DNA of 64,000 nt from Tetmemena sp. SeJ-2015. Taxonomy: Eukaryota > Ciliophora > Spirotrichea > Sporadotrichida > Oxytrichidae. The translations under genes and the position numbers were made by a program. Under the pieces are notes generated by a model. The model was not told where the DNA came from and did no database searches. It saw only the letters and a list, made by a program, of their open reading frames with translations. Shown in pieces: positions 1-12,158 of this stretch. Numbering within the stretch: position 1 is the first letter of the stretch; the number at the start of each line of letters is the position of its first letter. Where the stretch lies: assembly GCA_027382625.1 (NCBI GenBank), contig JAJKFJ010020858.1, positions 43,876 to 107,875 on the forward strand. The letters are read 5' to 3'.

Positions 1-1958
1 TCAGTTCACGAGCGTAGGTGACCAAAGCAGTTTGATGATGCAACATTTGGGAAGCGCTGGTGTGAATGGTGGCTTTAACAGTTTCAATGCACCTTCACTA
101 TTTAGTACCCAGGCAAGATAAATAACAGCTTTACCATATATTTGCAATTCTTTCTTAAAAAATAATGGGACCTCCAGTAAACGGCAGATCATTCTCCTAG
201 AATCTCCCTGATAAAAATTTTCTAAGCTCTCTCCCTCTGACTCAGCTAGCAAGTTCTGCTTTTAAGCCGCAGATATCAGGAGCTGTTCCAGCCTAAATGC
301 TTATCTAAAATACTTTTTCTAATTCTTAAATTCCATATTGCTCCAAACTCAAGGGAAGTAGACATACCTCTCAGGGTAGCAGCTTGCGAGCTTGGCTCAA
401 TTTTCTAGTGGCTAGCTGTCTTCTCTAAATTAAGATCACCTTAGTGGAAATAGTAATGGCTAAGGACTCGGGATACAATCTGCAATTTCAGATATAATTA
501 CATCAGCATTAAGCATTCTAAATTTATAATTTGAGATACCTAGATCTAAAGCATAGCTCAACAATTCTAAGATAAGCTGGTTTTCAACGGAGTCAACCCT
601 CAGTAACCTCAGACAGTCCAAGCATTCCAAAACAGAAATCAAATCAACAACGCTAATCTTCATAAATAGATTGAAAGATAATGAATTAAATGCCATTTAT
701 TTAAATGATCTTCTAAATAACTATAACAACATGCAGTTTTCAATGATTCACCATAAAATCAGTGTCTATTTTTTAGATGAGTCACGGGACTTTAAACCCT
801 GCGAAGAATTATTTTAATTGTATGTATATTTAAATATATGCGTCACTGCTAACTCAAAATAATCTTATTAACAAAGCACATTCACCGTAGTAACTTACTA
901 TTTCATCCCTCTATTAAGTATGCTTTAGAATAAAGCAAATTATTTGTTTCTTCTCTAGTCCCCAAACCAAAAGACTGGTTCATTGAATCATATCAGTGTC
1001 AGCAATCTCTCATAGCAGCATGAAGCTTCATCCGTATCAGGGTCTCACTAAAATATCGCTGTCCCAAGTTCGACTTTGAATAGATCCTATAGTTCCTCTG
1101 CTGGCTGCCCTATTCCACAGTTCGTCAGCAGAAATCATTTAGGATAGCTATCTACAATTAAATTCTCATCATTATCTTAAAGTAAATGCATTTTTGCTAC
1201 TATCTATAGATCAATCTCAGTAGCAATAGAATCAGTATTTTATGCCCTAATCACTCCAAGCCTAACTATAATGTCATGATTTTTCACAAATTTTACACTT
1301 TAATTTAACTCTTAGGGCAGCTTCAAAGCTAACAGCAGAGATTAGCAAGTCCAAATCAAATGAATGTAGGATTAACCAACCAAGGTTATAATCAACAGGG
1401 TCTTTTATCAAATGCTGGCAATCTTTCAACCATGCCCGGGCAGATATCTTATTTAGGAATAATATAATGTTTTAATTTTGCAGGCAATGAATCAAGGACT
1501 CTTAAATCCAAATTCCTTATTGTATGGAAACTAATAAGCCCAAGGATTCGTAAGACCAAACTCCTTATCTCCAAGACTTATAATGCAAAATTAATACTCT
1601 CCAAATAATCAGCAAAATATTCATTTCCTCAAATTGAGCATTTATAATTAGCAGTAGTAATGAAGAATAAGAAGATAAGTGTAGTTAAAATGAGATTGTG
1701 AAAGGCAAAGCATTAAGATATAAAAAAATTCTGATAACAGCAAAAATTATTATGAATAACAAAGAGCTTACTTAGTAAAGCAGCTTCCTCAATAGCAAAT
1801 TCTCTGAAACAAAGCATATCACTTTTAAGACCTCCACTTTCATTCAGGTCTTTAATCTATAGTTAATCTCCTCTAGAGGTCTATAAATTTTCAAAAGTAC
1901 TTCTCACTATCTCAATTACTCGACTATGTTTCTCAAAAAGCCTCTCTTTCTAAATTGA
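1..1958 (+). CDS. Q/N/S-rich low-complexity protein, 5' end cut by window
   Basis: Several stretches on the + strand read as one style of protein, rich in Gln, Asn and Ser, when TAA/TAG are glutamine: 2-140, 959-1142 (including PNQKTGSLNHISVSNLSQQ), about 1330-1440, and 1484 onward. A pyrimidine-rich acceptor ending at 958 and another ending TTTTGCAG at 1483 point to introns. The last segment runs through an acidic Ser/Glu patch to a TGA at 1956-1958. Frames change between blocks, so introns, IESs or small indels remain unplaced. No domain was recognised; a disordered RNA-binding or scaffold protein is possible but is a guess. The antisense ORF at 460-696 is judged a shadow. Confidence 0.45.
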
Positions 1959-2468
1959 GTGAAGGATGAACTCATTTTGCACAAAAAACGATAAACTAGA
2001 AGCGTTGATAGGTGTAATCAATGAATTCCAGTTTTTTCTTCACTAGAAAGTTATCCATTCTGTCTCGGTCTTCTGAGTAGAAGTAAGAGATGAAAGGATA
2101 CAAAAATAGAATGAGGGTGCTCAAGAGATTAAGTGATAGTTGAGATTAGGAGAAAGTTAGTGCATGCGAGATTTATAGTCTCAGCGAGTCTTTTATAAAC
2201 CTATTACTACTGACTACCGACTACATTACTGACTAAATTAAACATCTTAATGCTTCACTAATATTCTCAATGATCATCATTGAATTCATTTTAGTTTTTA
2301 AATTATTTTTTTTAATAAGTTAAAGCCGAAAAAGATACAGATTTTATGCTTACTCAACTCCTATTTTCCTATCTATTGATAGATCCAGAAATGATTTCAA
2401 ACCATTGTATAATATCCATAAATCTTAAATTTCTAAGCACTTAACTGAATGATAATTCAAATGAATGG
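1959..2468. other. intergenic, nothing recognised
   Basis: AT-rich stretch with short open frames on both strands and no conserved motif. It separates the end of the Q/N/S-rich gene from the 3' end of the deaminase gene. Confidence 0.4.
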
Positions 2469-4061
2469 TCAGAATTGTATTTGACGCTGCTCGACAGAAA
2501 CCTTTCCCTAAAACTTTTCCCAGAACTATTCTGCGATGGGCTGAATGTAAACTTTGGAAAATAAATTCAAAGAACAATTAATCAATAACTGTTCTTCAAT
2601 TAAAGTTTACTTTCTATTGAATACTATTCTGGTGATACCAGCTTGAATGACACTCTTTGAACAAGTGAGGCAAGGGGAAAGATTCACATAGATAGTAGCC
2701 TTTAATTAAGAATTTCATAGTTAGTTGCAATAAATTTATGATTAGCTCCGACACACTTAGATCTTCCTGCCTCAATAACTGCGTTTTATTCTGCGTGAAT
2801 ACAAAGGCACTCCAAATATACAATAGAACTAAAATTATATAACTCCTCAAGTCCTACACCTGATGGAGTCATAGAGTTGCATCTTTGGCAGCCTCCATCT
2901 TTGCAGTTTTCCATTCCAAAGGGAGTACCGTTGTAACCTGTGGAAACTATTCTCAAGTCATTCAATAAATACATGGCGCTATAAATTTCACAGATAATTA
3001 AGATGTGTATTGACTATGACACAGCCAACACTTCTCTTCATACAATTGGATCTGCTTGCTATGATTTCGCACATCCTTAGGAAATAGGTATCCCACTAGG
3101 GCCTCACCAATTCATTGTCCCTGAAGTTAAATTCTACACTCTAAGTTTAATTACAAGCTATAAACTAGATACTAATTGTGATAAAGTAAAAATAATTCTA
3201 GTCTACTTAATTACTCTATTAAGATTTGCAGAGTGAGTAAATATGTGATAAACAGCCCTTAATCATATTCTTACATTTTAGCTAACTATGGAACCTATCT
3301 ATCCCTTCTCATTAGAATATTTTTTGTTTATAATTATTCTAATAATTCTCCCTGATTGTAGAAAGTTTTGGTAACTTTGAGAGAGTTATCCTTCATGCAG
3401 TGGTATGAGCAGTGATCGTCTAGAGCTAGAAACTCTTGGAGTTCAATTGCAGAATGAAGCTTGGAGAAGCGAGCGTATCTCTCGAGAGTAGGGGCCTGCA
3501 CTGAGAAGATCAAGATATTGTAGCGATCTCTAAATTCATTAAGATTCTCATTCATGATATTTTACACTTGGGGGTAATACGCCTCATCCATTATGAATGG
3601 GTACATCACGTAATTTATAAAAAATAATATTCATATATAGATAGTCATTATTATTCAACAAAATTAAATTAAATTTTGCTTCCAGTCACCATGCATACGT
3701 TCCAAGAACTCTTTGAGCATCGCAATAATCAAGGGCTGGCTATCACCTATAAAATCAAGTTAAGATGGAGGAATGAAGTTGAAGTTAGATGTAATCTGCA
3801 AAGATCCTATTAAGACTTACTGCTGAAAAATCTCTTTATAACAACAAGTGCACTCTCTCCTTAGCAATGGCGTTGTCCTATAAATAAATATATAGCTATA
3901 ATATTTTTTGTGTGTCCAAACTCCTCAATCAATTACTTTATTTTTATATGAAATATTTTTTTAAAAATCAGATTGATAGCGATGAAGTCACATTCTTATT
4001 TCAGAAAATCGGCTACAACTGACTTGCCAGAGCAGAGAGTACCGGTAATCGCAAATATCAT
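2469..4061 (-). CDS. dCMP deaminase with N-terminal P-loop (DCD1-like)
   Basis: Converts dCMP to dUMP for thymidylate synthesis. The start ATG (4059-4061) opens with a nucleotide-kinase-like P-loop, GTLCSGKS. A helical region follows (3334-3555), as in the yeast DCD1 type that fuses a kinase-like domain to the deaminase. The deaminase part shows RPQWDTYF, STGYNGTPFG, a Cys-rich GGCQRCN, the catalytic HAE, and the zinc-ligand PCLTC. TGA is at 2469-2471. At least four interruptions were seen: a GT-AG intron after HLLLQRDFSA, an IES with pointer AAT between VIVN and DLRIVS, one with GGAGT inside GVGLEECLC, and one with GCT after KCVGA. All key catalytic residues are present once these are removed. 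Confidence 0.87.
2809..2841. other. IES in deaminase gene, 33 bp, pointer GGAGT
   Basis: ACTCC on the + strand (GGAGT on the coding strand) repeats at 2809-2813 and 2842-2846. Removing one copy with the insert joins GVGLEE to CLCIHAE, the expected deaminase sequence. The insert is a multiple of three without TGA, so the unexcised form stays open. Confidence 0.75.
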
Positions 4062-4659
4062 TTATTCTAAATAAAATTAAACTAATTAGCATCATTTCAA
4101 ATCATACACTAAGTGTAAATCCTTCAATTATGAGACTATTGACAGACTTAATAAAAACGATTAGCATTTTTAAAAAAAAATAATAAGGGTTAGTTTATTT
4201 AGAATCTTATTTATTTTTCATTTTAAAAATAAAGTTTGCCTATCCTTTCAAAAAAAAAGACGCTTTGTTGCCAATAATTTTAGTAATTTTTAAAGAGAAA
4301 AGAGAGACTCACCTACAAAAAGTTTCAAAGATATAAAATTTCTTATTTTAAATCCTCTTTAGAATGATCTAAAAACAAAAGGACCTCAACTATCTCTAAT
4401 TAACTTAATTTAATTTTTCTATGAATTAAAATGAGAATCCTTTAACTTCTCAACTATACTAAGATATGATGAATCTTTTATGCCTCGTTAATTTCTCTTT
4501 AACGATAATTTTTTTGTATTCTTCTTCCATGATTCAAATCTTTAAGATAGAGTAAAATACATTAGAAATCCTTAGTGAAAATTCGAGCATTTCTTACTGA
4601 AATATCTTTAATAAGTTAATTATATATATCTTTGAAAAGAAAAAATAACCTCAGATAAA
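4062..4659. other. AT-rich divergent intergenic region
   Basis: About 600 bp between the divergent starts of the deaminase (minus) and citrate synthase (plus). It holds A- and T-tracts and no convincing ORF. It should contain both promoters and the two chromosome ends, but no specific signal could be named. Confidence 0.45.
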
Positions 4660-6376
4660 ATGGCTTAGTCCTAGACAAATCAAGATTACAAGAAGCTAGT
4701 CAGCTTCATGAAGAGAGTTCAACTCTCAACTAAAAACTAAAACGAAGAGAACTATATCATTCCTTCAAAAAGTCTTGTCCCTAAGTTGCCTCAAGCGAAG
4801 GAAACTTGCAAACTAGAACTCCCATCAGGAAGGGAATATGAGCTAGATGTTCTTGATGGAACAGTAGGGCCGAAGTCAATTGACGGCAGAGGATTCTATG
4901 AAAAGACTGGAATTTATACTTATGATCCAGGCTTTACCTCAACAGCAAGTTGTGTTTCAGGCATTACCTACATCGATGGTGATCTCGGTTAGCTTTGGTA
5001 TAGAGGATATTCGATAGATTAGCTAGCAGCAAACTGCTCATTTATTGAAACATGCTTCCTGCTCCTATATGGGGATCTGCCTTCAAAAGAGCAACTATAA
5101 GTATTTGAAAATAAGGTGTAAGTAAAGCTCAATTTACTTCTCTAATAGATTAGCATTAAAATGCAATTTGTGATATTGAGTATTTCATTGTAGGAAGGAT
5201 GAAATGCTGGTGCACGAGAAAGTGAAAGATTTTTATAAGGGATTCAGTCCTAACGCTCACCCGATGGCTATCATGTGTGGTGTAGTTGGAGGCTTGAGCT
5301 CTTTCTATAATGATGAAGTTGATATCACAGATCCTAAGCAAAGAAAAGGCCATTGCTATAAAGATCATAGCCAAGATGCCAACTCTTGCAGCTATTTCTT
5401 TCAGAACTAGCAAGGGATTACCTATAGTATATCCCTGACAGAAATAGATCTTATACCGAGAAAATAATTTATTCAATCGTAATAACTTAAAGAATTTCCT
5501 GTATATGATGTTTGCAGATCCTTTAGATCCTGAATTCAAGGTATTCTATTAGCTTTGTTTACATGCTTCAGATTCCAGAAGTGATGGTTGAAGCACTTGA
5601 TAAGATTCTCATCCTACATGCAGACCATGAGTAGAATGCTTCTACCTCAACTGTCAGAATCACAGGTTCATCTTTTGCAAACCCATTCGCTTGCATTTCA
5701 TCAGGTATCGCATCACTCTGGGGTCCTGCTCATGGAGGTGCCAACGAAGCTTGCCTTCAAATGCTAGATGAAATAGGTTTTATTTATTCATCTTTAGTAT
5801 CTATTAAGGTTCAGTTGAGAACATTCCTAGATATGTAGAGATGGCTAAGGACAAGAACAGTACCTTCCGCATCATGGGATTCGGTCATAGAGTCTACAAG
5901 AACTTTGACCCTAGAGCCAAAGAGATGCAAATTATGTGCCATAAAGTTTAAGCACATATATACTACTTGGAATGAGATGAATGTTTATAAAAATTAAGTT
6001 CTGACTGAGTTGAACATTAAGCAGGAAGGACTTTTTGAACTAGCAATGCAATTAGAAAAAGCAGCTCTCTCTGATAATTACTTCATCTCCCGCAAGTTGT
6101 ATCCAAATGTCGATTTCTACTCTGGAATTGTCCTTTAAGCTCTAATATAATTCCTCGTTTATATAGATGGATTGAAAGTATATTTCTCTAAAGATACCTA
6201 GAGATATGTTTACAGTGATCTTCGCTCTAGCAAGGTCAATAGGATGGATTACTCAATGGAACGAAATGATGAGTGAGCCAGTAGTCAAGCTAGGAAGACC
6301 TCGTCAACTTTATGTTGGAGTGCACAAGAGAAAGTATGTCGACCTAAAAAATAGAGTGTCATTCGATTTATTCTGA
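4660..6376 (+). CDS. citrate synthase, peroxisomal/bacterial type
   Basis: Condenses oxaloacetate and acetyl-CoA. The ATG at 4660 is followed by a ~45-residue leader and then the conserved core: [25 protein letters not shown] (first active-site His region), [11 protein letters not shown] (second His), [15 protein letters not shown], and the Asp-containing VDFYSGIV. The end [17 protein letters not shown] resembles plant glyoxysomal enzymes. Two GT-AG introns (5118-5193, 5541-5571) and pointer-flanked inserts at 5944 and 6140 interrupt it. A third 32-nt insert near 5776 fits either intron or IES (AGGTT repeat). Frame breaks at about 5346-5351, 5433-5436 and 5459-5464 lie in or near short homopolymers and are most likely read errors. 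Confidence 0.94.
5118..5193 (+). other. intron in citrate synthase, 76 nt
   Basis: GTAAGT donor and TTGTAG acceptor. Splicing restores [14 protein letters not shown]. No pointer repeat is needed, so this is a conventional spliceosomal intron coexisting with IESs in the same gene. Confidence 0.75.
5541..5571 (+). other. intron in citrate synthase, 31 nt
   Basis: GTATTC donor and TTCAG acceptor. Splicing joins DPEFK to [12 protein letters not shown] in frame. Confidence 0.7.
5944..5995. other. IES in citrate synthase, 52 bp, pointer AAGTT
   Basis: AAGTT repeats at 5944-5948 and 5996-6000. Its removal joins MCHKV to LTELNI. GT-AG splicing at the same place would create a TGA, so an IES is favoured. 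Confidence 0.8.
6140..6185. other. IES in citrate synthase, 46 bp, pointer CTCTAA
   Basis: CTCTAA repeats at 6140-6145 and 6186-6191. Deletion gives [14 protein letters not shown], matching the family. No GT-AG boundaries fit. Confidence 0.8.
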
Positions 6377-6549
6377 TCATTATCTTGCCTAGAAGATTTG
6401 AGATTTTACTTTATCTCAATTAAATTTTATCCTTAGGACTTGTAAATGATTCAATTGAAAATTTACCTTTTAAAATGGTTAAACTTAAATATTAAGTATT
6501 ATTTCATTAGACTTGAATTATGAGAGTAATTAGGTGTAGAGATAATTAG

Positions 6550-6984
6550 ATGATGTAGGCCTTTAACGAGCCAAAAGTCTTAGACTTCAAAATTCATTAG
6601 GGATCGTAACTTGTTTCAACTAACAAAGGAGAAATAGTTTTCATTCTTTTCAATCTATTAGATCTTAATACATAAATTCAGTTTATATTTTAAAATGAGA
6701 TGGAGGTTTCAAATTCTTAATCTCTCATGACTTGAAACTAACTCTCTTGCACCAAGCAGCCATATTGAAGAACAAAGTTTAAGGTATGATTGAAGGATTC
6801 TTTACTTTGGTTCATTTTCAACTAGTCTGCCTCCACTTTTCTTTTTTCTCGGAATCTTTTTTATTTTTTAATCATTCTCCTAATTTTCTCCCTGTCCTTA
6901 GACTTAAGTACATATTTAGTGACTATTTTCAGATTGAACTAGACTCTCTCTGAATTCTTTATCAGAAAACATAGATAATAATGA
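6550..6984 (+). CDS. small protein, unrecognised
   Basis: Two adjacent ATGs open a frame with FNEPKVLDFKIHQGSQL. The protein reads well to about 6695. A one-base shift there then gives DGGFKFLISHDLKLTLLHQ and AAILKNKVQ. A likely intron (donor GTATGATT after 6782, pyrimidine-rich acceptor ending CCTTAG near 6901) leads to a tail DLSTYLVTIFRLNQTLSEFF and TGA at 6982-6984. About 110 residues. The LHQAAILKNKVQ...FFIRK part is probably helical. It is convergent with the kinase gene downstream, 85 bp apart. I do not recognise the family. Confidence 0.5.
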
Positions 6985-7069
6985 ACACTTATTTATTCTG
7001 TGATAGTTTTTCTGCTGAAAATATTTCTCAAACTTCTCTTAGACTTAGTCTTAAATTGATCTTTTTCTA

Positions 7070-8435
7070 TCAGAACTTAAAAGTTATTTCAAAATTTAAA
7101 TAAACTTGAAGAGCAGTTTTCATGAGGTTAAGAGTGTCTGTACTCGAGCAGCACAAGTCATACTTATGAGTGTGAAGGCTATGAGCTACGCTCTTATTTC
7201 CTTTCAATCTTGAGTACTGTTGTTACTTGCTCTTCTTATCTTTTTCACCAATCTGCTTCTTGAAAAACTCAGTAGGAAATTGATGGAATTCATTAGAATC
7301 AAGGCTGAAGAATCTAAGTTCTAAGAGTTGAGAAGCTGTAACTCTGTCCTCTTCTTCAGTTATCAAGCAACTCTAAAGTGCCAATAAGCACTCAAGTGAA
7401 AGCTCACTTGGAGAACTCAATTAAAATGACGAAAGCATTAAAATAGTTTATTTAAAATTGTATGGTCCCTTAGAGATGCAATCGCTAAGTTGCTCGAAAC
7501 TTTGAGCTCTAAATGGTTTTGAACCAGTGAGTAGTTCGAACATTAAAACTCCAAAAGGACCAAATATCGGCTTTCATAGAATACTTCTGCTCTTCCACAA
7601 GTTAAGGAGACATGTAGAGAGGAGTACCACACACCGTATTACTAATGGAGTTATTGCGAACTCTCTTGGAAAAGCCAAAGTCTGCTATTTTAACTTCAAA
7701 TTTTACCTTTGATAGGTCTAAATCACTGAGTAACTATCGCTTTTCAAATTTACCGAGTTCCCAGATATTAGGCGTGTAGCATGACGTAATCTAGCCCTAA
7801 TTATTACTCAAATCAATACTTCTCATTGTTAGAGGAAGTTTTTCCCTTGAATACTCAACTTTTTCAGAGAGTTGAACATTAAGAAGAATGTTTTGGAGCT
7901 TGATGTCCCTATGTAAGATAGCAGATTACTCTAGTTCAGAGAGTCCTTGAGCTACCTGGGTCATAATTAACCTTACCTCATTCTCGCTCAGGCACCCTCC
8001 TTTTGCTTTTCGAAGCTGTTCCAAGTCTCCACAATTGCACGCCTCTGTTATAATGTAAATTCTTTTGTGAGTCCTAAATACCTGCTCTAGCTTAAGAATA
8101 TTTTGAGAGCCTTGAAGAAGCTAGAGATTAGAAATTTCATTCTCAACTAACTTTGCCGCTCTCTCACTTAATTCTACACGCTCAATAACTTTGCAGGCGA
8201 AAGCGCTAGCCGTGTCTATTTTTCCGGGCCATTTTTTAGATAATTTGTAAGTCAAGTAAACTGTTCCGTACTGCCCCGAACCTAGGCATTTAAATAACTC
8301 ATTTGGTATAGCAAATAAAGATATATATTATTTCTCAAGTAAGATGACAAAATTTCCTATCACTTTGAAGCTTCCATATTTTTCCGGACTTTAAATTGCA
8401 GGGCTTATAACTGATTCACTCAAAAGTTACTGCAT
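7070..8435 (-). CDS. ULK/ATG1-like serine/threonine protein kinase
   Basis: Complete kinase domain on the minus strand from ATG 8433-8435: glycine loop CLGSGQYGTVYL, beta-3 lysine in FACKVIERVEL, HRDIKLQNILLN (about 7890-7913), ADFGFSK (about 7670-7686) and GTPLYMSPQLVEE. The FGFSK after the DFG and the extended region between HRD and DFG (about 40 residues) resemble the ULK/ATG1/Fused group. A one-base frame break lies in the A4 run at 7553-7556, between KADIWSF and GVLMFELLTG. The C-terminal part has a basic tail and ends at TGA 7070-7072. The substrate is unknown. A role in autophagy or cilia would be inference from the group only. Confidence 0.82.
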
Positions 8436-8928
8436 ATTGAGTTAAGCTTGGTGATGATATAAATGCCGAGATTTGTTATATAGTGCTAATTATATTATTA
8501 GCAAAATTAATTCGTTCAAATAATTTGAAAAGTATCTATGATTTTACAATATTAAATATTAGACAATGAGATATTTGAGAAGCTTTTATATATAAATTAG
8601 CGATTAAATTCGATTACTAGATCTAACTCACGTATTAGCAAGCCATTATATATACCTATTACTTAATTTACTCAGTTTTCAAACATCTTTTAAATTGGAT
8701 TACGTCACCCAAAGATTCCACATATCTACAATTAGCTGATAATTATTTCACTTTCACACGCTCTCAGTGAGAGAGTATCTGAACTTTGTTTTTTCATATT
8801 AATCCAATCTTAAGCATTTGAGGGATCATTAAGAGACGCAGTCTGGCGCTCAATTTCAAATTAGGACTTCTTGTCAATATATGGAACTTTGGTGTCTTTT
8901 TAGTTCTCAATACTTCTAAAATTTAATT
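8436..8928. other. AT-rich intergenic, nothing recognised
   Basis: Lies between two minus-strand genes. No conserved ORF; only AT-rich runs and short open frames. Confidence 0.4.
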
Positions 8929-11402
8929 CAATCTAGCATTTAATTAATTATAAACTTGGTGTCAAAATAATTTGGAATGATGAGTTTTTGAATGGTCACT
9001 TCGTAGTCGATGCACTTTTCGATTCTACTACTGATTTTTAATTCTCCGCTGTCAAGCAGGATTGGATTTTCTTTGGCCTTAATCTTGTCTACAGTTATTG
9101 CTTTAGCCCCTAGCTTATTCTTTATTGATGAATATTTGCCAATATAAAATAAGCAATTATTTTGAGAGAGATAATAATTCCAATCTGTGTTGATCCAAAG
9201 CTGCCACTAGGTTTTCTCTACTCCACCGCCATATTGAATGTCATATCTGTGCTTTTGAAAAATTAAAATCTAGCAAATTTAAGTTCTATTTGAGACGAGT
9301 GGAAGACTCAGCATTTCTAGTTGACTTTACTCTTTCGTTGGCCATTTATCTTACAGGTCTAGATTTTATGGGCTCTATTGTTAACTTCCTGCTCATTATC
9401 ATTTCCTCATTAAATGCAAAGAGCTTTGACTTTATAATTTCCACTGTGTACTATTTCATCTAACCAATTAAATCATAGAATAGAGATTTTTAGTAATTTC
9501 TTGGAGTTAAGAACGACAGTCTGTCTAATAAGTTTTGAGGTGTCAAACTTTTCTTCTTCCATTTCCTTGGAGGGTTTTTTCTTTCCAAGTTGCAACCTCA
9601 GAGATGTTTCATAGTTAGTTACATTAGTGGAGAGCGAGTGAATCGAATAGGGATCATTAGCTGAAGTAGTCATGTTTTGTCGAGGGGATTAAGCTCTCAG
9701 CTTATTCTAAGAAAGGATGTTTGAGCTTGGAGACATCCTCTTGTCTTGTGAGTTTGATTCTCTCAAGTAATTCAAGTTTTCTAATTCCGTAATTGAAGCT
9801 CTAAAATATTTTTGCTCTTAATTCACAACTAAAAATGTAATCTTGAGTTTAGTAGACTCACTGAATTAAAGGCACCTAGTTATGAAATGAATGCCTTCTG
9901 GAGAAATTTAGCGCGAGCCGGGATCTCATAAGAGCCCTACTTCAATATATTAAGAAGTCTGGCTTTGGTCTCCTCTATAAATGGAGGTCTCCCAACTAGA
10001 AGCTCGTAGTATGTTGCTCCAAGCGACCAAATATCGAACTTTTCGGAGTAATTGGTGTTATGATTACAAATTGATCAGGAGGCATGTAAGCTGGGGTTCC
10101 ATAAATACTTTTTGATCTCTCGATCGGCAGATCATCAAACTCAGTTTAACCTTCTTGCTGAATTTTCTTGAACTGCTTTGCAAATCCAAAATCTGAGATC
10201 TTTATCTCAAACTCCACATCGCAAAAATTGACACCTTTTATAAAAGCTAACCTCTATTCCTTGGATAAACTAAGTAGGTCTAATTTTGGAAAGTGAAGAA
10301 GTACGTTAGCTTATTTCAGATCACGATGCATGACCCCGACTCCCTGCATATCTGATATCCCCTTATATACTTAAGAATAGTGATAAGTATGTATTTATAA
10401 TCCTTGACAAACTACTTTAGAATTTGAATGGCTTAATCTTCTGGAATGCCTCTTTTGTGGAGTTTAATAAGGGTGGAGAGGTCACCTCCGTTGCAAAGTT
10501 CAGTTATTAGATAGTGTCTGGGCCTAGTCTAATAAGCTTTGATAATCTTAATTACATGCTATGAGTTTATCAATTGGAGAGTGTTCACCTCTTAAAGAAA
10601 GAGAATTTTTTTTACCTTAAAAAACAAAGTGATTTACTAAAGAGCTTCTTGAGATTTGAGATCTTCCTTTGAATTTCATTATACAGCTTCATCTAATCAT
10701 GATCAAACTCAAACCTTAAATATTTTTGTTGAATCATTGAATATAGAAAAGTTAAATAGTTAGTCTCAAAAAAATGTGACTACCCCTTGTTTTGCTTAAT
10801 TTCCTCCAACACTTCTAACTTCTTATTTGTTTCTTCATCAAGGACTTCCATTACCTTGCAAGCAAATCGCTTCCCCGTCACGTATTATCTCTATTGAAAG
10901 GCGTTGTAAACATTTCCATATTTTCCACTTCCCAAAAATTTTCCAAAGTCTATCGTGAAATAAAATGGTTCACTTTCTGTATAAAAGTTATGTGAACTTT
11001 CCCACTGTTCTGTAGTTTTTGCTATGAAGCTAAATGCCAGCTGCTGATTGCCTAGTTTTATAATGCAACAGCAGGAATGGGAGAATGATGAGGAGGAGAT
11101 TATTGTCTGGCTTGAAATGCGTTAATAGCAGAAACTAGTGGGCTTGAAGATTTCTTTTCTGGGGATGCCCTGATATGTGCATTGAGTTGGGCCAGAGCAC
11201 TAGCTAATTAATTCATACTCTAAGCATCAGTTATCTTGCTTGGTGACGGCTAACGCCGAGGAGAAGCAGCCCTTGCTCCTTCAATCAATACATTCCTGCC
11301 GAGTTAGAGTGGAGCAGTCTGAGGCTGACCTAGTACAGGTCTAGTGTCGATAGGCTGCTGCTCTGTTTACTGAATTTAATCATCATCCAGAATTAAATGA
11401 AA
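8929..11402 (-). CDS. second ULK-like kinase with long N- and C-terminal extensions
   Basis: The N-terminal part (11040-11390) is Pro/Ser/Gln-rich and disordered. The kinase domain follows: [81 protein letters not shown], and HPFLEQAE after an IES. The kinase frame ends at a TGA at 9654-9656. An overlapping open frame begins at ATG 9671-9673 and runs to TGA 8929-8931, with about 230 residues of unknown type. I treat both as one gene split by one missing base, because the two frames overlap by about 20 bp on the same strand; two adjacent genes are the alternative. The true start is uncertain. Further one-base breaks occur near 10070 and 11000. Confidence 0.7.
9749..9843. other. IES in kinase gene, 95 bp, 7-bp pointer
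   Basis: TGAGTTT on the + strand (AAACTCA on the coding strand) repeats at 9749-9755 and 9844-9850. Its removal joins CLQFSESTKL to [14 protein letters not shown], the expected kinase C-lobe ending. Confidence 0.85.
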
Positions 11403-12158
11403 ATGAAATGAAAAGTGATAAGATATTTATGAATGACATTGTTTTGGCGATGCTTTTTCATTATAATAAGTTGTACCCTTGTTTTGTGATTAAATATTAT
11501 TATAACTCAAAGCTCACAGATATCTCTCTAAATATCTATTGAAGCCAAGCCAATAAGATCCAATACAAAAGCTTACAAATTCAAAATATAATTACCCTCG
11601 CACACTTAACATGATATTGTTTAAAATTTTAATTAAAAATTTTCATTTCACAACATAAATATTTTTTTGCTTTAGAAAAAAGAATTATTCTTTTGGATTA
11701 TAATAATTATATGAAGGTGTTATAGACGCTATCAAGAAAAGGTACTTGAGAGAATAGAGGCCTGTGAAATACTTAAGATATTACAAAAAAACCCATTTAC
11801 TCTCCATTAAAAATATGGGATTTGCTTTAACTACAATTTTAAACACACCCTTCGATCAAATAATCCCACAATCTTAAAACTCTATATTTGCTCAAAATTA
11901 TTAAAAATACTAATCTTGCAGCAGAAGCATATCAAACCTTCCACAAAATAAGTTATTTATCTAGTAGTTTCCAATTCTTAATTAAGATACATCTTATTAA
12001 TATCACAAAAGTAAAAATAAACCCTTTTTTCTCTTTCTTCTGATTGTGATAATTAATGTTGAGGGCTAGTATTAAATAGATCTTAATTTTTTTTAAAGAA
12101 CTAATAAAATAAGTGATAATTTCTAGAAATTTAAAATTAATAGAAGGATAGTTTTGTG
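11403..12158. other. AT-rich divergent intergenic region
   Basis: About 750 bp between a minus-strand kinase and a plus-strand coiled-coil gene. Very AT-rich with no conserved coding. It should hold both promoters. Confidence 0.45.

Noticed and set aside
460..696. Minus-strand ORF of 78 codons with a Leu-rich product
   Set aside because: The + strand is also open here and matches the Q/N/S composition of the neighbouring exons. No family resemblance, and no continuation on the minus strand.
5776..5808. The 32-nt insert after LDEIG in citrate synthase as a definite IES
   Set aside because: It fits both a GT-AG intron and an IES with repeat AGGTT, so it was not listed as either.
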